Below are positions 1 through 7,712 of a stretch of DNA of 64,000 nucleotides, in pieces (position 1 is the first letter of the stretch; every line of letters starts with the position of its first letter). The stretch lies in NCBI RefSeq assembly GCF_902497745.1, contig NZ_CABVHJ010000002.1, forward strand, positions 186,001 to 250,000, in the 5' to 3' direction. The DNA is from Pseudomonas fluorescens. GTDB lineage: Bacteria > Pseudomonadota > Gammaproteobacteria > Pseudomonadales > Pseudomonadaceae. The notes under the pieces were generated by a model. That model was not told the origin of the DNA and searched no databases. It saw only the letters and a list, made by a program, of their open reading frames with translations. Made by a program: the position numbers and the translations under genes.

Positions 1-794
1 TGCCTGTTTCGGTTGTCCAGGACAAGCCAGTGCCGACGCTGCGGATTCTGGTAGTGGATGACCAGAGTGCCAACCGCCTGTTGCTGACGCAGCAGCTCAG
101 CTTTCTTGGCCAGGCGGTGCGTGACGCTGCCGATGGAGCGCAGGCATTGGCGTTGTGGCGCTCGGAACCGTTCGACATTGTGATCACGGACTGCAACATG
201 CCGGTCATGAACGGCTATGAACTGGCCCGCACCATTCGCCAGGACGAACGCGACAGTGGTGGCGCGCCGTGTATCGTCTTGGGCTTCACAGCCAACGCAC
301 AGCCGGAAGAAAAAGTGAAATGCCGAGAGGCGGGGATGGACGACTGTCTGTTCAAACCGATCAGCCTCAGTACCTTGTCGACCATGCTTGCCGGCTGGGA
401 AAAGAATATCGAAACCGAGCCAGTTGAAAGCCCGCCTGCGGCGGGTATCAAGGAGCTGGGATCGATTCGCGAGCGTCTGACCGAGCTCACCGGAGGCGAT
501 CTCGACATGATGAAAGAACTGCTGCGCGAGGCGCTGTCGAGTTGCGAGAAGGATCTGGAGGAGCTGCATTCGCTGATACCCGAAAGCGATCCCGGTTTGT
601 TGGCTGACCTGGCACATCGGATCAAGGGCGCAGCGCGCATCGTCGCCGAACATCAGGTCATCGAGGCGTGTAACGACCTTGAGGCCGAGTGCGAAGCGCC
701 GGTCATCGATCCACTGGATATCAATCGCAGCGCGTTGAAGCTTGAGCATGCACAGGCTGATCTGATCAAGAAAATAAAACGGGTCGAGCTGTAA
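1..794 (+). CDS. C-terminal part of a BvgS/EvgS-like hybrid sensor kinase (receiver + Hpt)
   Basis: The reading frame is open from the first base of the window (it reads PVSVVQDKPVPTLRILVVDD), so this is the 3' end of a larger gene and the GTG at 30 is probably not the real start. Counting from that GTG, residues 4-122 form a receiver domain with the acidic pair D10/D11, phospho-acceptor D54 (ITDCNMP), T87 and K109. Residues about 145-250 are an Hpt domain with the histidine motif AHRIKGAARI (H196). Receiver followed by Hpt is the C-terminal order of BvgS/EvgS/RocS unorthodox kinases, which pass phosphate to a LuxR-type response regulator. That cognate regulator is not in the window and is presumably upstream. 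The nearby fimbrial genes fit the family's usual control of adhesion; this link is inference. Confidence 0.88.
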   Translation, partial: PVSVVQDKPVPTLRILVVDDQSANRLLLTQQLSFLGQAVRDAADGAQALALWRSEPFDIVITDCNMPVMNGYELARTIRQDERDSGGAPCIVLGFTANAQPEEKVKCREAGMDDCLFKPISLSTLSTMLAGWEKNIETEPVESPPAAGIKELGSIRERLTELTGGDLDMMKELLREALSSCEKDLEELHSLIPESDPGLLADLAHRIKGAARIVAEHQVIEACNDLEAECEAPVIDPLDINRSALKLEHAQADLIKKIKRVEL

Positions 795-898
795 CCGTAT
801 TGGCACAGGGCCCTGCTGACTGGCCTTGTATTGAAGGGGGACGTTAAAGATCATTTTGCAACGGGCGATACCTTGGTTAATAACCATGGAGTTTCGCG

Positions 899-1276
899 AT
901 GATCATTCGACGTCCTTTATTGATTGCCTGTCTTTGCCTGCTGGGTTTTGACACCGTCAGCGCGGCCCAGTCTGCACCGGTGAGCGGAGTGATTCGCTTC
1001 AGTGGACGGATTGTCGAGGCAAGTTGCACGGCGAGTGGCACCCGCCATGCTTCTGTCGAGCTGCGTGATTGTCCGCAGGCGAGCACCGGTCAGATGTTCT
1101 CGGTGACCAGCGTCAGTGCGGCAGGGCGGAGTGAGCCGCGCCAGCAAGTGTTCGTGAAGATGATTGCCGATACCCACGAGCAGGAAAAATATTACGACCA
1201 GCGCCTGCTGCTCACGGACAACAAGGGCCACCCGATAATGACTGGCAATTACGTCGTGACGCTGACGCTGCCTTGA
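899..1276 (+). CDS. Small exported type-1-pilin-like protein
   Basis: This 125-residue protein starts with a signal peptide (MIIRRPLLIACLCLLGF..VSAAQ, cleavage near residue 23). The mature part has fimbrial-subunit features: an early strand with FSGRIVEASC, a second Cys in ELRDCPQ that could form the usual pilin disulfide, and a C-terminal strand ending GNYVVTLTLP. It is shorter than a normal major pilin (about 150-180 residues). GGAG at 888-891 supports the ATG at 899. It follows the hybrid-kinase gene by about 100 bp and is followed by a hairpin terminator, so it is probably its own short transcription unit or the end of the kinase unit. No chaperone or usher gene is next to it. Fimbrial minor subunit is the best guess, but the fold assignment rests on reading only. 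Confidence 0.6.
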   Translation: MIIRRPLLIACLCLLGFDTVSAAQSAPVSGVIRFSGRIVEASCTASGTRHASVELRDCPQASTGQMFSVTSVSAAGRSEPRQQVFVKMIADTHEQEKYYDQRLLLTDNKGHPIMTGNYVVTLTLP

Positions 1277-1300
1277 TGGACTGAGAAAGAATGAGTTTGC

Positions 1301-1334
1301 GCCCCTTGTTTCAAGGTTACTGACAACAAGGGGC
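1301..1334 (+). terminator. Hairpin after the pilin-like gene
   Basis: GCCCCTTGTT at 1301-1310 pairs exactly with AACAAGGGGC at 1325-1334 (10-bp stem, 14-nt loop), 24 nt after the stop of the pilin-like gene. It is followed by GTTAATAATG rather than a clean T-run, so efficiency is uncertain. Confidence 0.6.
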
Positions 1335-1341
1335 GTTAATA

Positions 1342-1358
1342 ATGAGAATTGTCTGGTT
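1342..1358 (+). repeat. 17-nt repeat, copy 1, with AGAA-TT-GTCT half-dyad
   Basis: ATGAGAATTGTCTGGTT occurs here and again, exactly, at 4569-4585; both lie in non-coding DNA. Its core GAGAATTGTCTG (1344-1355) matches 10 of 12 positions of the reverse complement of the dyad at 1509-1520. It is a candidate operator for a dimeric response regulator. The 1277-1585 gap also holds the hairpin at 1301-1334 and the dyad at 1509; nothing else coding was seen in it. Confidence 0.55.
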
Positions 1359-1508
1359 CGTACACAACCGTCCCGCGCTTCTGGCATTGCGCCGCTCGCC
1401 ACCGTTGCAAAATCCCTCCTTCCAATAACCTTGAACCAAGCCACGCCGCGCTAGCGCAGGCTTGTCGTCAAGGTGTGCTTTTCGTTCAGCGAATCCTGTG
1501 GTTATTTT

Positions 1509-1551
1509 GAGACAAGTCTCATATCGGACAGGTTGGCCCTTGGTTATTTTC
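1509..1551 (+). promoter_or_regulatory. Dyad GAGAC-AA-GTCTC plus TTGGTTATTTTC element
   Basis: The perfect-armed dyad GAGACAAGTCTC lies at 1509-1520 and TTGGTTATTTTC at 1540-1551, 35 nt before the start of the receiver-like gene. The same pair of elements recurs at 4462-4498. AGAC-NN-GTCT spacing resembles RcsB/LuxR-family regulator boxes, the regulator class controlled by EvgS/BvgS-like kinases. Function is inferred from recurrence and position. Confidence 0.55.
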
Positions 1552-1585
1552 TTGAAAGGAAGAATGGAGCTGCCAAAGGTGTCCG

Positions 1586-2047
1586 ATGTTTCTTGAAAAT
1601 AACCGAAGTCGATCCTTGCGGATCCTGATCGCCGATAACGACGTGCGGAGAGGCCAGTCGATTGAACAGCAGTTCAACAAGCTGGGCTGTCTCAGCGTCG
1701 TGAACGTATGCACCTATCGTGACCTGAGAATACTGACGTATTACTGCCCCCAACGGCTCAGCCTGGTCGTCGTCAATGCCGAGTTGCTCAGCGAGATGGC
1801 AATGGATCCGCTCGATTTTTTTGGGGAAAACCCGCTGATTCGTCACCTGCTGATTTTCAACCCCAGTGATGATCATCAGTGGTCGAAGACCTTCTTCAAC
1901 CCGCATCCGCAACGCTGGATGCGTCTGGTCTCGAAAATCAATCTGCCGCGATTGGCGGATTTTCTGATGCTGGCCGACCCGACGCTCAAGGAACTGGCGG
2001 AGCCGGCCTCATCCGATTCCACGCTTCCTTCAGGCGCAAACCGCTAG
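1586..2047 (+). CDS. Receiver-like protein lacking the phospho-acceptor aspartate
   Basis: This 153-residue protein opens with LRILIADNDVRRGQSIEQQF, the beta1/alpha1 pattern of response-regulator receivers (acidic D17/D19). The beta3 strand reads LSLVVVNAELLSEM, putting Asn64 where the phosphorylatable Asp normally is. The rest (LIFNP, then RLVSKINLPRLADFL) fits the beta4-alpha5 part. No DNA-binding or output domain follows; the tail of about 15 residues is Ser/Pro-rich. It is therefore read as a pseudo-receiver, probably a phosphorylation-independent partner or competitor in the adjacent phosphorelay. The dyad and TTGGTTATTTTC box directly upstream suggest control by the same system. The role is inferred. 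Confidence 0.7.
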   Translation: MFLENNRSRSLRILIADNDVRRGQSIEQQFNKLGCLSVVNVCTYRDLRILTYYCPQRLSLVVVNAELLSEMAMDPLDFFGENPLIRHLLIFNPSDDHQWSKTFFNPHPQRWMRLVSKINLPRLADFLMLADPTLKELAEPASSDSTLPSGANR

Positions 2048-2162
2048 CTGTTGCGCCTTCCCGCGGTAATCCGCTTGTGCTTTGAGGTGCTATTTCCCAG
2101 CGCCTGCTGTGCTGCCCACTCGTTTGCCCCATTGTCTTGAACACACTCTAAGGTAAGGCATC

Positions 2163-3791
2163 ATGCTGCTTCGTAAACTCAATCTCGCGCCGCGTTCGGC
2201 GCTGTGTTTTGGCTTGTTCTGTCTCATGATTATCGCGATCGGATTGATCGCCTTGCAGCAAGTCGACTTGCTCAACAAGGCAGAAACCTATGTCGAGACG
2301 ACCATCGTGCCAAGCATCAAGCTGCTCGGCCAACTGGATCGCGAGTTCATCGAAATCAAGGGCAATAACGCCCGTTTGCGTAACCCTATCGAAACCCCTG
2401 AGCGCAAGGCTCAGGCCCTGATGGACATTCAGCAATCGCGTCAGCTGATCAAAAATCATCAACGAGCGCTCATTGATCTGCTGGCAACTGACGCTGGGCG
2501 TGAGGCCTTCGAGGCGTTCGCCAAAGCACAAGCGGTCAATGATCAGGCGCAGGACCAATACCTTGAAACCGTGGCGAAAGGGCAGCTTGAAGCGGCCATT
2601 GCGCTGTCAAAGAATCAGATGCGTGCCGCCTCGGACGGCGTGCAGGTCGCGCTCAAGAAGCTGATTGCGCTCAACGAGATCGAAGCTTATGAAGCGGGCA
2701 AGCAGGCCGACAATGTCTACGAACACACGCTGTTGATCGTCAGTGTGTTTATTGTCATAGCCATCGGTGCTTCCTTGGCCTTGGCAGTGTTGTACACGCG
2801 CAGCCTGACGGTGCCGATTGCAGGCTCGCTGAGGGTTGCCGAATGCATCGCCGCCAACGATTTGAGCGAAACCATCGCGCTGGATGGTTCCGATGAGGCG
2901 GCGCAGATGCTGTCGTCACTGGCGGCGATGCAAACCAGTTTGCGTGATGCGCTGATCATGATCCGTGACTCGTCCACGCAGTTGGCCGAAACCTCGGAAG
3001 CCATGCACGGCGTTACCGAAGATATTTCGCGTATCACTCAGCGTCAGAGTCATGAAATCGAAATGGCCGCCACCGCCGTGACTGAAATGAGTGCAGCGGT
3101 GGAACAGGTTGCGGACAACGCCGCATCGACCTCGCAACTGACGTCGGAATCAAGCGCCGCAGCCATTGCCGGCAAAACCCAGGTCAGCGAAACGGTCGCG
3201 GCAATCAATCTGATGGTTTCCAGCGTGCATAGCACCTCGGCAGAAGTGCAGGCGCTTTCTACGATGGCGAGCGATATCAGCAGCGTGCTGGACGTGATCC
3301 GAGAAGTCGCCGAACAAACCAATCTGCTCGCTTTGAACGCGGCCATCGAAGCCGCGCGGGCGGGGGAGGCGGGCCGTGGCTTTGCCGTGGTTGCAGATGA
3401 GGTGAGAGGGCTGGCGCAGCGTACGCAGAAATCGACCGAGGACATTGAATCCATGGTCAGCTCCATTCAGTCGGGCACCAGCAGGGCAGTTACGTCCATG
3501 AGCCACACTCGCTCTCAGGCCGAAAGAACACTCGAGATGGCCAATATCGCCGGCGAAGTGCTGACCGACATCACTGGCTCTCTGAATCTTATCAATGAAC
3601 GAAACCTGCTGATGGCGACCGCTGCCGAAGAGCAGGCTCAGGTTGCGCGCGAAGTGGATCGAAGCCTTATCAGCATTCGCGACCTGTCTTGCGAAACCGC
3701 AGAAGGTTCGAAACAGACGGCGGTTGCATCGGCGGAGCTTTCGCAATTGGCGGCCTCGCTGAATAAATTGACCAGAGAATTCAAGCTGTAA
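2163..3791 (+). CDS. Methyl-accepting chemotaxis protein with four-helix-bundle sensor
   Basis: This 542-residue transducer has a first membrane helix at about residues 13-32 and a periplasmic helical sensor of about 155 residues of the 4HB_MCP type ([18 protein letters not shown], later the [14 protein letters not shown] helix). A second membrane helix (about 190-211, [20 protein letters not shown]) leads to HAMP and then the cytoplasmic signalling coiled coil. The kinase-contact tip reads [19 protein letters not shown], the most conserved part of the family, followed by [18 protein letters not shown]. It ends in FKL with no CheR/CheB-tethering pentapeptide. It should signal to CheA/CheW at the cell pole in response to an unknown small ligand. 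AGGTAAGG precedes the ATG, and a strong terminator follows. Confidence 0.96.
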   Translation: MLLRKLNLAPRSALCFGLFCLMIIAIGLIALQQVDLLNKAETYVETTIVPSIKLLGQLDREFIEIKGNNARLRNPIETPERKAQALMDIQQSRQLIKNHQRALIDLLATDAGREAFEAFAKAQAVNDQAQDQYLETVAKGQLEAAIALSKNQMRAASDGVQVALKKLIALNEIEAYEAGKQADNVYEHTLLIVSVFIVIAIGASLALAVLYTRSLTVPIAGSLRVAECIAANDLSETIALDGSDEAAQMLSSLAAMQTSLRDALIMIRDSSTQLAETSEAMHGVTEDISRITQRQSHEIEMAATAVTEMSAAVEQVADNAASTSQLTSESSAAAIAGKTQVSETVAAINLMVSSVHSTSAEVQALSTMASDISSVLDVIREVAEQTNLLALNAAIEAARAGEAGRGFAVVADEVRGLAQRTQKSTEDIESMVSSIQSGTSRAVTSMSHTRSQAERTLEMANIAGEVLTDITGSLNLINERNLLMATAAEEQAQVAREVDRSLISIRDLSCETAEGSKQTAVASAELSQLAASLNKLTREFKL

Positions 3792-3803
3792 AGAGTGAAC
3801 AGG

Positions 3804-3829
3804 AAGCCCTGATTATCAGGGCTTTTTTT
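3804..3829 (+). terminator. Rho-independent terminator of the chemoreceptor gene
   Basis: AAGCCCTGA (3804-3812), loop TTA, TCAGGGCTT (3816-3824), then a T-run to 3829. The stem is 9 bp and perfect, 12 nt after the stop codon. Confidence 0.93.
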
Positions 3830-3866
3830 GATCCGCGATCAATCGTATTGCGCAACGAGTGCCGAT

Positions 3867-4406
3867 TCATTTCTGTGTTGGCAATGCGGTTTGTGCCGTC
3901 AGCTGTTCAATGCAGTGGGCGAGTTGTTTTTCATAGCTTTCCAGCACGGCTTCAGCATCAGCTTCGCGCTCATCCCGCAAGCGAAAGAAGTCGTCGCGGC
4001 TGAGCTGATCCGCTACGAGGCGGATATTTTGCTCGATGATCGCGCACAGTGAGTCTTCGTCCTCTAAAGCGGCGCTGGTTTGCGCCGCGCGTTGGGTGTT
4101 TTCGAGTTCGGTCTTTGCCGCCTCGGCGGCCTTCGCTTGTTCCTTCGCAGTAACCAGGTCGGTTTCCAGGGCCTGCTTTTGTTCTGCCAGACGCTTGAGT
4201 TCTGCGCTCATTGACTGGATAGCATCGGCGCGCTGCGTGAGCTGGACCTCCTGTTGCTGCACCACAGCCTTCAGTGGAAACAGTTCATTGAGCTGGTATC
4301 CGGCGACCACAGTCATGGCGATCAGCGCCAATGCCAGAATCGTCAGGCAGTAGATGGCGGCGTTGCTCTGGGGTTTTGCGCTATTGAGGGTGTCGAGGGC
4401 TCTCAC
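3867..4406 (-). CDS. Membrane-anchored coiled-coil protein of unknown function
   Basis: This 179-residue protein is not a family I recognise. A short cytoplasmic N-terminus is followed by one hydrophobic helix (about residues 18-38, AIYCLTILALALIAMTVVAG). A long heptad-like Glu/Gln/Ala-rich coiled coil follows (about 50-112), then an acidic helical end with two cysteines (DEDSLCAII and LAHCIEQL). The chosen GTG start at 4406 has GGAGA about 9 nt upstream. It converges on the chemoreceptor gene and diverges from the fimbrial-adhesin-like gene; the 322-bp divergent region holds two AGAC-NN-GTCT-type dyads. The layout suggests a structural or scaffold role at the inner membrane alongside the surface module, but nothing here proves that. 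Confidence 0.75.
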   Translation of the reverse strand: MRALDTLNSAKPQSNAAIYCLTILALALIAMTVVAGYQLNELFPLKAVVQQQEVQLTQRADAIQSMSAELKRLAEQKQALETDLVTAKEQAKAAEAAKTELENTQRAAQTSAALEDEDSLCAIIEQNIRLVADQLSRDDFFRLRDEREADAEAVLESYEKQLAHCIEQLTAQTALPTQK

Positions 4407-4461
4407 GGAATCGTTTCTCCTATCAAGAGAAGTCAGTGTAATGGCAGAGTTTCGTTGTGCC

Positions 4462-4498
4462 TTTAAGACGAGTCTTAAATTGGTTGTTGGTTATTTTC
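4462..4498 (+). promoter_or_regulatory. Dyad TTTAAGAC-GA-GTCTTAAA plus TTGGTTATTTTC element
   Basis: TTTAAGACGAGTCTTAAA (4462-4479) is an 8-bp-arm inverted repeat with a 2-nt centre. TTGGTTATTTTC follows at 4487-4498, identical to 1540-1551. It sits between the divergent coiled-coil gene (start 4406) and adhesin gene (start 4729) and could serve either. The surrounding 4480-4720 stretch is clearly richer in A+T than the rest of the window, and nothing coding was found in it. Confidence 0.55.
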
Positions 4499-4568
4499 GC
4501 TGGTAAAGGATGGTTTTCAAATTGGCCTTTTATAGATATTCCGAATTTAGCTAGTTGGCTATAAGTCT

Positions 4569-4585
4569 ATGAGAATTGTCTGGTT
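4569..4585 (+). repeat. 17-nt repeat, copy 2
   Basis: ATGAGAATTGTCTGGTT is identical to 1342-1358. The core dyad-like GAGAATTGTCTG is at 4571-4582, about 145 bp upstream of the adhesin-like gene start. Confidence 0.55.
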
Positions 4586-4728
4586 GTTGAATAAATAAAC
4601 CTTTTGCCCAAGTGTTATTTATTCATTATCTTTTCGCTCCGTTTATGGTGATTTTGCTGCCGGTTAAATATTCGCACCATCGTCAATTATTCAGTGTTTG
4701 CATGCAACGCAGAGTCAGAGGGAGTGTT

Positions 4729-5685
4729 ATGAAGTTATGCCATATATCAATTGTCGGGCTCTTGTACATGCTGTCGTCAAACGCAACGGCGGCGGTATGC
4801 GAATTTTATCCCGACAATTCCATGGGCAACCTCCGAGTTGTCCTTCCGGCCACGATCTCGGTGCCGCGGGACACGCCGAACGGCACGGTTATCTATGAAA
4901 GCCCAATCGTGACCCTGGGAGCCATTCCCAGTTCGTTCAGGTGCTCTGCAGTACACAATGAAGGTGTGCGCAATTCTGTGGGCACCACCCAGGCGGGCGC
5001 GCAGACTTTTCCCATTGGAAATACCGGCATCGGCTGGCAATGGGTTCGACCGCCATCGGGCAAAGTATGGAAAGGCTTTCCGGGTGACTCCGACGTCGCT
5101 GGCGGTTGGGGGTGGAATGGCACTGAGCACATCTTGCGGCTTGTAAAGACGGGTGAGATTTCCGGTAGTGCGACGATACCCTCAGGCCAATTAGGGAAAT
5201 TTGTCGCTGCTGAAATCGAGCCTCTTGCATTGAATACAAGTGGCACGCGGGTGGTCTCACAGTCTTGCGAAACACCCGATGTAAAAGTTGATATGGGTAG
5301 CTATAACTTGAGCGATTTCCCGAAGAACGGTGCCTATGCCAAGGAGCAATATTTTTTTCTCAGTATGAAAAACTGTCCTAGCGGAATAAACAACTTCCGC
5401 TACTCCTTTTCGCCCACTGCGGGCAGCCCTGCGTGGGACGCTAATACTGGCATGGTAAATCTGAACAGTAGCTCCACTGCCAAAGGTTTGGCATTGCAGA
5501 TGCGCTTCAGAGACGGGAAGCCACTCAAGCTGAATCAGAACTACATAACAAAAGCGCCTACATCGGAAGGCGGGAATGCATCTGTAGACTTGCAAGCCCG
5601 CTTCGTGCGCATCGAGCCTTCCAATGCGCAAATGCGAGCGGGCAATGCCAATGCCGAAATTGCCTTTGTCGTTGAGTATCTATGA
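4729..5685 (+). CDS. Fimbrial adhesin / tip-subunit-like protein
   Basis: Starting at ATG 4729 (GAGGGAG 6 nt upstream) the protein has 318 residues. The frame is open further upstream, but the extension to 4612 lacks a ribosome site and would bury the signal peptide. The signal peptide is MKLCHISIVGLLYMLSSNATA. A first domain of about 150 residues includes GWQWVRPPSG and a Cys pair, as in FimH-like lectin domains. A second domain (from about SQSCETPDVKVDMGSYNL) looks like a pilin domain and ends RFVRIEP..RAGNANAEIAFVVEYL, the typical donor-accepting C-terminal strand of type-1 subunits. This two-domain build is that of chaperone-usher tip adhesins. No chaperone or usher is visible. Its 3' end overlaps the convergent receiver gene by 6 bp. 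Confidence 0.8.
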   Translation: MKLCHISIVGLLYMLSSNATAAVCEFYPDNSMGNLRVVLPATISVPRDTPNGTVIYESPIVTLGAIPSSFRCSAVHNEGVRNSVGTTQAGAQTFPIGNTGIGWQWVRPPSGKVWKGFPGDSDVAGGWGWNGTEHILRLVKTGEISGSATIPSGQLGKFVAAEIEPLALNTSGTRVVSQSCETPDVKVDMGSYNLSDFPKNGAYAKEQYFFLSMKNCPSGINNFRYSFSPTAGSPAWDANTGMVNLNSSSTAKGLALQMRFRDGKPLKLNQNYITKAPTSEGGNASVDLQARFVRIEPSNAQMRAGNANAEIAFVVEYL

Positions 5686-6042
5686 GGAGGCCAACAGCTT
5701 CTTCACCTCAGCCACAATCACCGCAATGTCGAAAGGCTTGGGCAGCACCACGTCAAACAGATCCGAGCGCTGCATGCCAATGTGCGCCTGCGCTCCACTC
5801 ATGAGAATGATCGGCAGGTGTTTGACGGAAGGCTGGGCACGCACGGCTTCGGCAAATTCGAGGCCGTCCATGACCGGCATCATGAAATCAGTGATGATCA
5901 GTGCTGGCCGTTCTCTCTCCAGCACTTCGAGCGCTTTCTTGCCATTGCTGGCGGTCACCGTCATGAAGCCTTCATCCTCCAGCGCAAAGCCGAGAATGTC
6001 AGCAATCAGATATTCGTCGTCGACTACCAGGATGGTGGTCAT
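5680..6042 (-). CDS. Single-domain CheY-like response regulator
   Basis: This 120-residue protein is a receiver with no output domain. It has acidic D8/D9, phospho-acceptor D52 (ITDFMMPVMDG), S82 in the Thr/Ser switch position and K102 (LPKPF). The second gene of a two-gene unit, it starts 23 bp after the KaiC-like gene. KaiC-like ATPases in Pseudomonas are commonly found beside receivers or hybrid kinases, so it probably relays a phosphorylation signal to or from that ATPase; this is inference from adjacency. Its last 6 bp overlap the end of the convergent adhesin gene, which leaves no room for a terminator between them. Confidence 0.92.
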   Translation of the reverse strand: MTTILVVDDEYLIADILGFALEDEGFMTVTASNGKKALEVLERERPALIITDFMMPVMDGLEFAEAVRAQPSVKHLPIILMSGAQAHIGMQRSDLFDVVLPKPFDIAVIVAEVKKLLASS

Positions 6043-6065
6043 GTTATTTCAACCCGCTCGAAGAC

Positions 6066-7505
6066 TTACGATATTGAACCAGGCAATGACTCAGATGAGA
6101 CGGAAGGTTCATTTCTCAAAGCCTTTTCCAGGAACACATCTTGATCACGGATGACTACCTCGAACCGCGAAGGGTTATAGGAGCTATCACGTATCTTGAG
6201 AATGGAAAGCGTCCTGCGAAGTTCAGCGTGATTTTCAAAGAAACGCATGAGAATCAGGTTGTCGGCAATACTGGACAGGTCGGAGTTCGGTGCGCTGACC
6301 TCGGAGCCGAACAGATCGCGCATTTCCCAGGAGGCGAAGACCGTAACGCCTCGGGATCGCAGCTCGTTCATCAGTGCACTGAAAAAGTCGGTGATGCGTT
6401 CCGGTGTGGTTGAAACCCGAGTCATGCCGCTGAGGCTGTCGATGAACAGGCGTTTGATACCTTTTTCATCGACCAGGCTCAGCAGGCGCGCACCGAGGGC
6501 GTCGAGCAAACCCTCGGTGGTCGGCTGCCAGGCAATGCTCAGCGCACCGCTGTGTTCCATTTGTTCAATATCGATGCCCAGCGAATGGCCTTTGAGTCGT
6601 AGCCGTTGCGGGCTCTCATAGAAACCGAAATGCAGGCCCGGCGCTTCGGTCGTCGACTGCGCGAGAAACTTCAGACCCAGCGTGGTTTTGCCGATCCCGG
6701 AAGGCCCCATGACGAGCGTGACGCTGGAGCTGTGCAAGCCGCCACCGAGGATGTCGTCCAGCGAAACAATGCCGCTGGGAATGCGTGTCATGTCTGCGCT
6801 GTCGGGGGCCGAAGGGCGCTTGTACAGACTTTCCAGGCGCGGATAGACCACCAGGCCGTTTTCGGTGATCTCACACTCGTGAACACCGGTCAAGGCGCCG
6901 CTGCCGCGGGTCTTGCGCAGGTGAATGCGTCGCACCGATCGCGTGCCGAACAGCTCTTCGCCCATTTCGATGACGCCGTCGACCATCGTGTGTTCCGGGC
7001 TGCCGTCGTCCAGGCGCGAGCTAGTGAGAAACAGCACGGTGCAACCGGCGAATGCCGCATGGCCTTGCAGTTCGGAGATGAATTTTTTCGTGTCGATCGG
7101 CGAGTCGGCCTTCGAGCGCGCGTTGAGCAAACCGTCGACGACCATGACCGTCGCTTTCTGCCGGCTGATTTCGCGCCGCAGCAATTTCACCACTTCATCG
7201 AGGCCTTCGTTTTCCAGCGTATCGAAAGCGCTGACAAACTGTATTTCGGCGCCCACTCGGGATGCGTCGAAAAAACTCATGGTCGACAGAAACTGAAACA
7301 GCCGGTCGTGGGACTCGGCCAGCAACGTGGCGACCAGAACGCGACCGCCATTGCGGGCATGATTGAAGCCGAGCTGATTGGCGAGGATGGTCTTGCCGGA
7401 ACCGGGGCGGCCCTGAACGATGTACGAAGCACCCGCGACCAGGCCACCCTGAAGCAGCGCGTCGAGCCCTTCGATTCCGCTTTGAAGGCGTTTTAGCTTT
7501 TCCAC
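6066..7505 (-). CDS. KaiC-like double RecA-fold ATPase
   Basis: From the GTG at 7505 the protein has 479 residues (VEKLKRLQSGIEGLDALLQGG), the usual length for bacterial KaiC-like proteins. Its AGGG ribosome site is 7 nt upstream. A longer frame opens at 7706 but crosses a terminator and has no family resemblance there. Two KaiC domains are seen: Walker A GRPGSGKT at 32-39 with an aspartate in VMVVDGLL (D124), and a second Walker A GPSGIGKT at 267-274 with RLFIDSLSG downstream. Both domains keep a glutamate where KaiC has its catalytic ones (LLAESHDRL, FYESPQRL). No KaiA or KaiB is near. The role is likely ATP-driven oligomeric signalling or stress adaptation rather than a clock. It is followed by a CheY-like receiver in the same unit. 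Confidence 0.9.
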   Translation of the reverse strand: MEKLKRLQSGIEGLDALLQGGLVAGASYIVQGRPGSGKTILANQLGFNHARNGGRVLVATLLAESHDRLFQFLSTMSFFDASRVGAEIQFVSAFDTLENEGLDEVVKLLRREISRQKATVMVVDGLLNARSKADSPIDTKKFISELQGHAAFAGCTVLFLTSSRLDDGSPEHTMVDGVIEMGEELFGTRSVRRIHLRKTRGSGALTGVHECEITENGLVVYPRLESLYKRPSAPDSADMTRIPSGIVSLDDILGGGLHSSSVTLVMGPSGIGKTTLGLKFLAQSTTEAPGLHFGFYESPQRLRLKGHSLGIDIEQMEHSGALSIAWQPTTEGLLDALGARLLSLVDEKGIKRLFIDSLSGMTRVSTTPERITDFFSALMNELRSRGVTVFASWEMRDLFGSEVSAPNSDLSSIADNLILMRFFENHAELRRTLSILKIRDSSYNPSRFEVVIRDQDVFLEKALRNEPSVSSESLPGSIS

Positions 7506-7522
7506 TTTGCGACCCTGATCTG

Positions 7523-7543
7523 AAAAAACAGGCTTGTTAAGCC
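7523..7543 (-). terminator. Small hairpin + U-tract in the leader of the KaiC-like gene
   Basis: On the minus strand GGCTT-AAC-AAGCC (7543-7531) is followed by TG and six T (7528-7523), ending 18 nt before the GTG start. The stem is only 5 bp. It may be an attenuator, or chance. Confidence 0.35.
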
Positions 7544-7661
7544 GAATGGGTGAAATGCTAACGCCATTTCCATTTTTGGGCCATGCCGGTGGAGGGAAAG
7601 TAGCGTTGGAACATATCGTTTTGGCGTGTTCCACCCCCCCGTGACTTCTGCCAAACCTTTC

Positions 7662-7688
7662 GAAAACGGTGCCCATCCAGGGCACCGT
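7662..7688 (-). terminator. Terminator of the aldehyde dehydrogenase/quinone-oxidoreductase operon
   Basis: ACGGTGCCC (7688-7680 on the minus strand) pairs perfectly with GGGCACCGT (7674-7666) across a 5-nt loop and runs into TTTTCG. It lies 25 nt beyond the stop at 7713. Confidence 0.85.
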
Positions 7689-7712
7689 CATTAATCGAGA
7701 ACTCAACCCGTT

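Noticed and set aside
7506..7706. N-terminal extension of the KaiC-like frame to 7706
   Set aside because: It crosses the 9-bp terminator at 7662-7688, has no family resemblance, and the GTG at 7505 has its own ribosome site.
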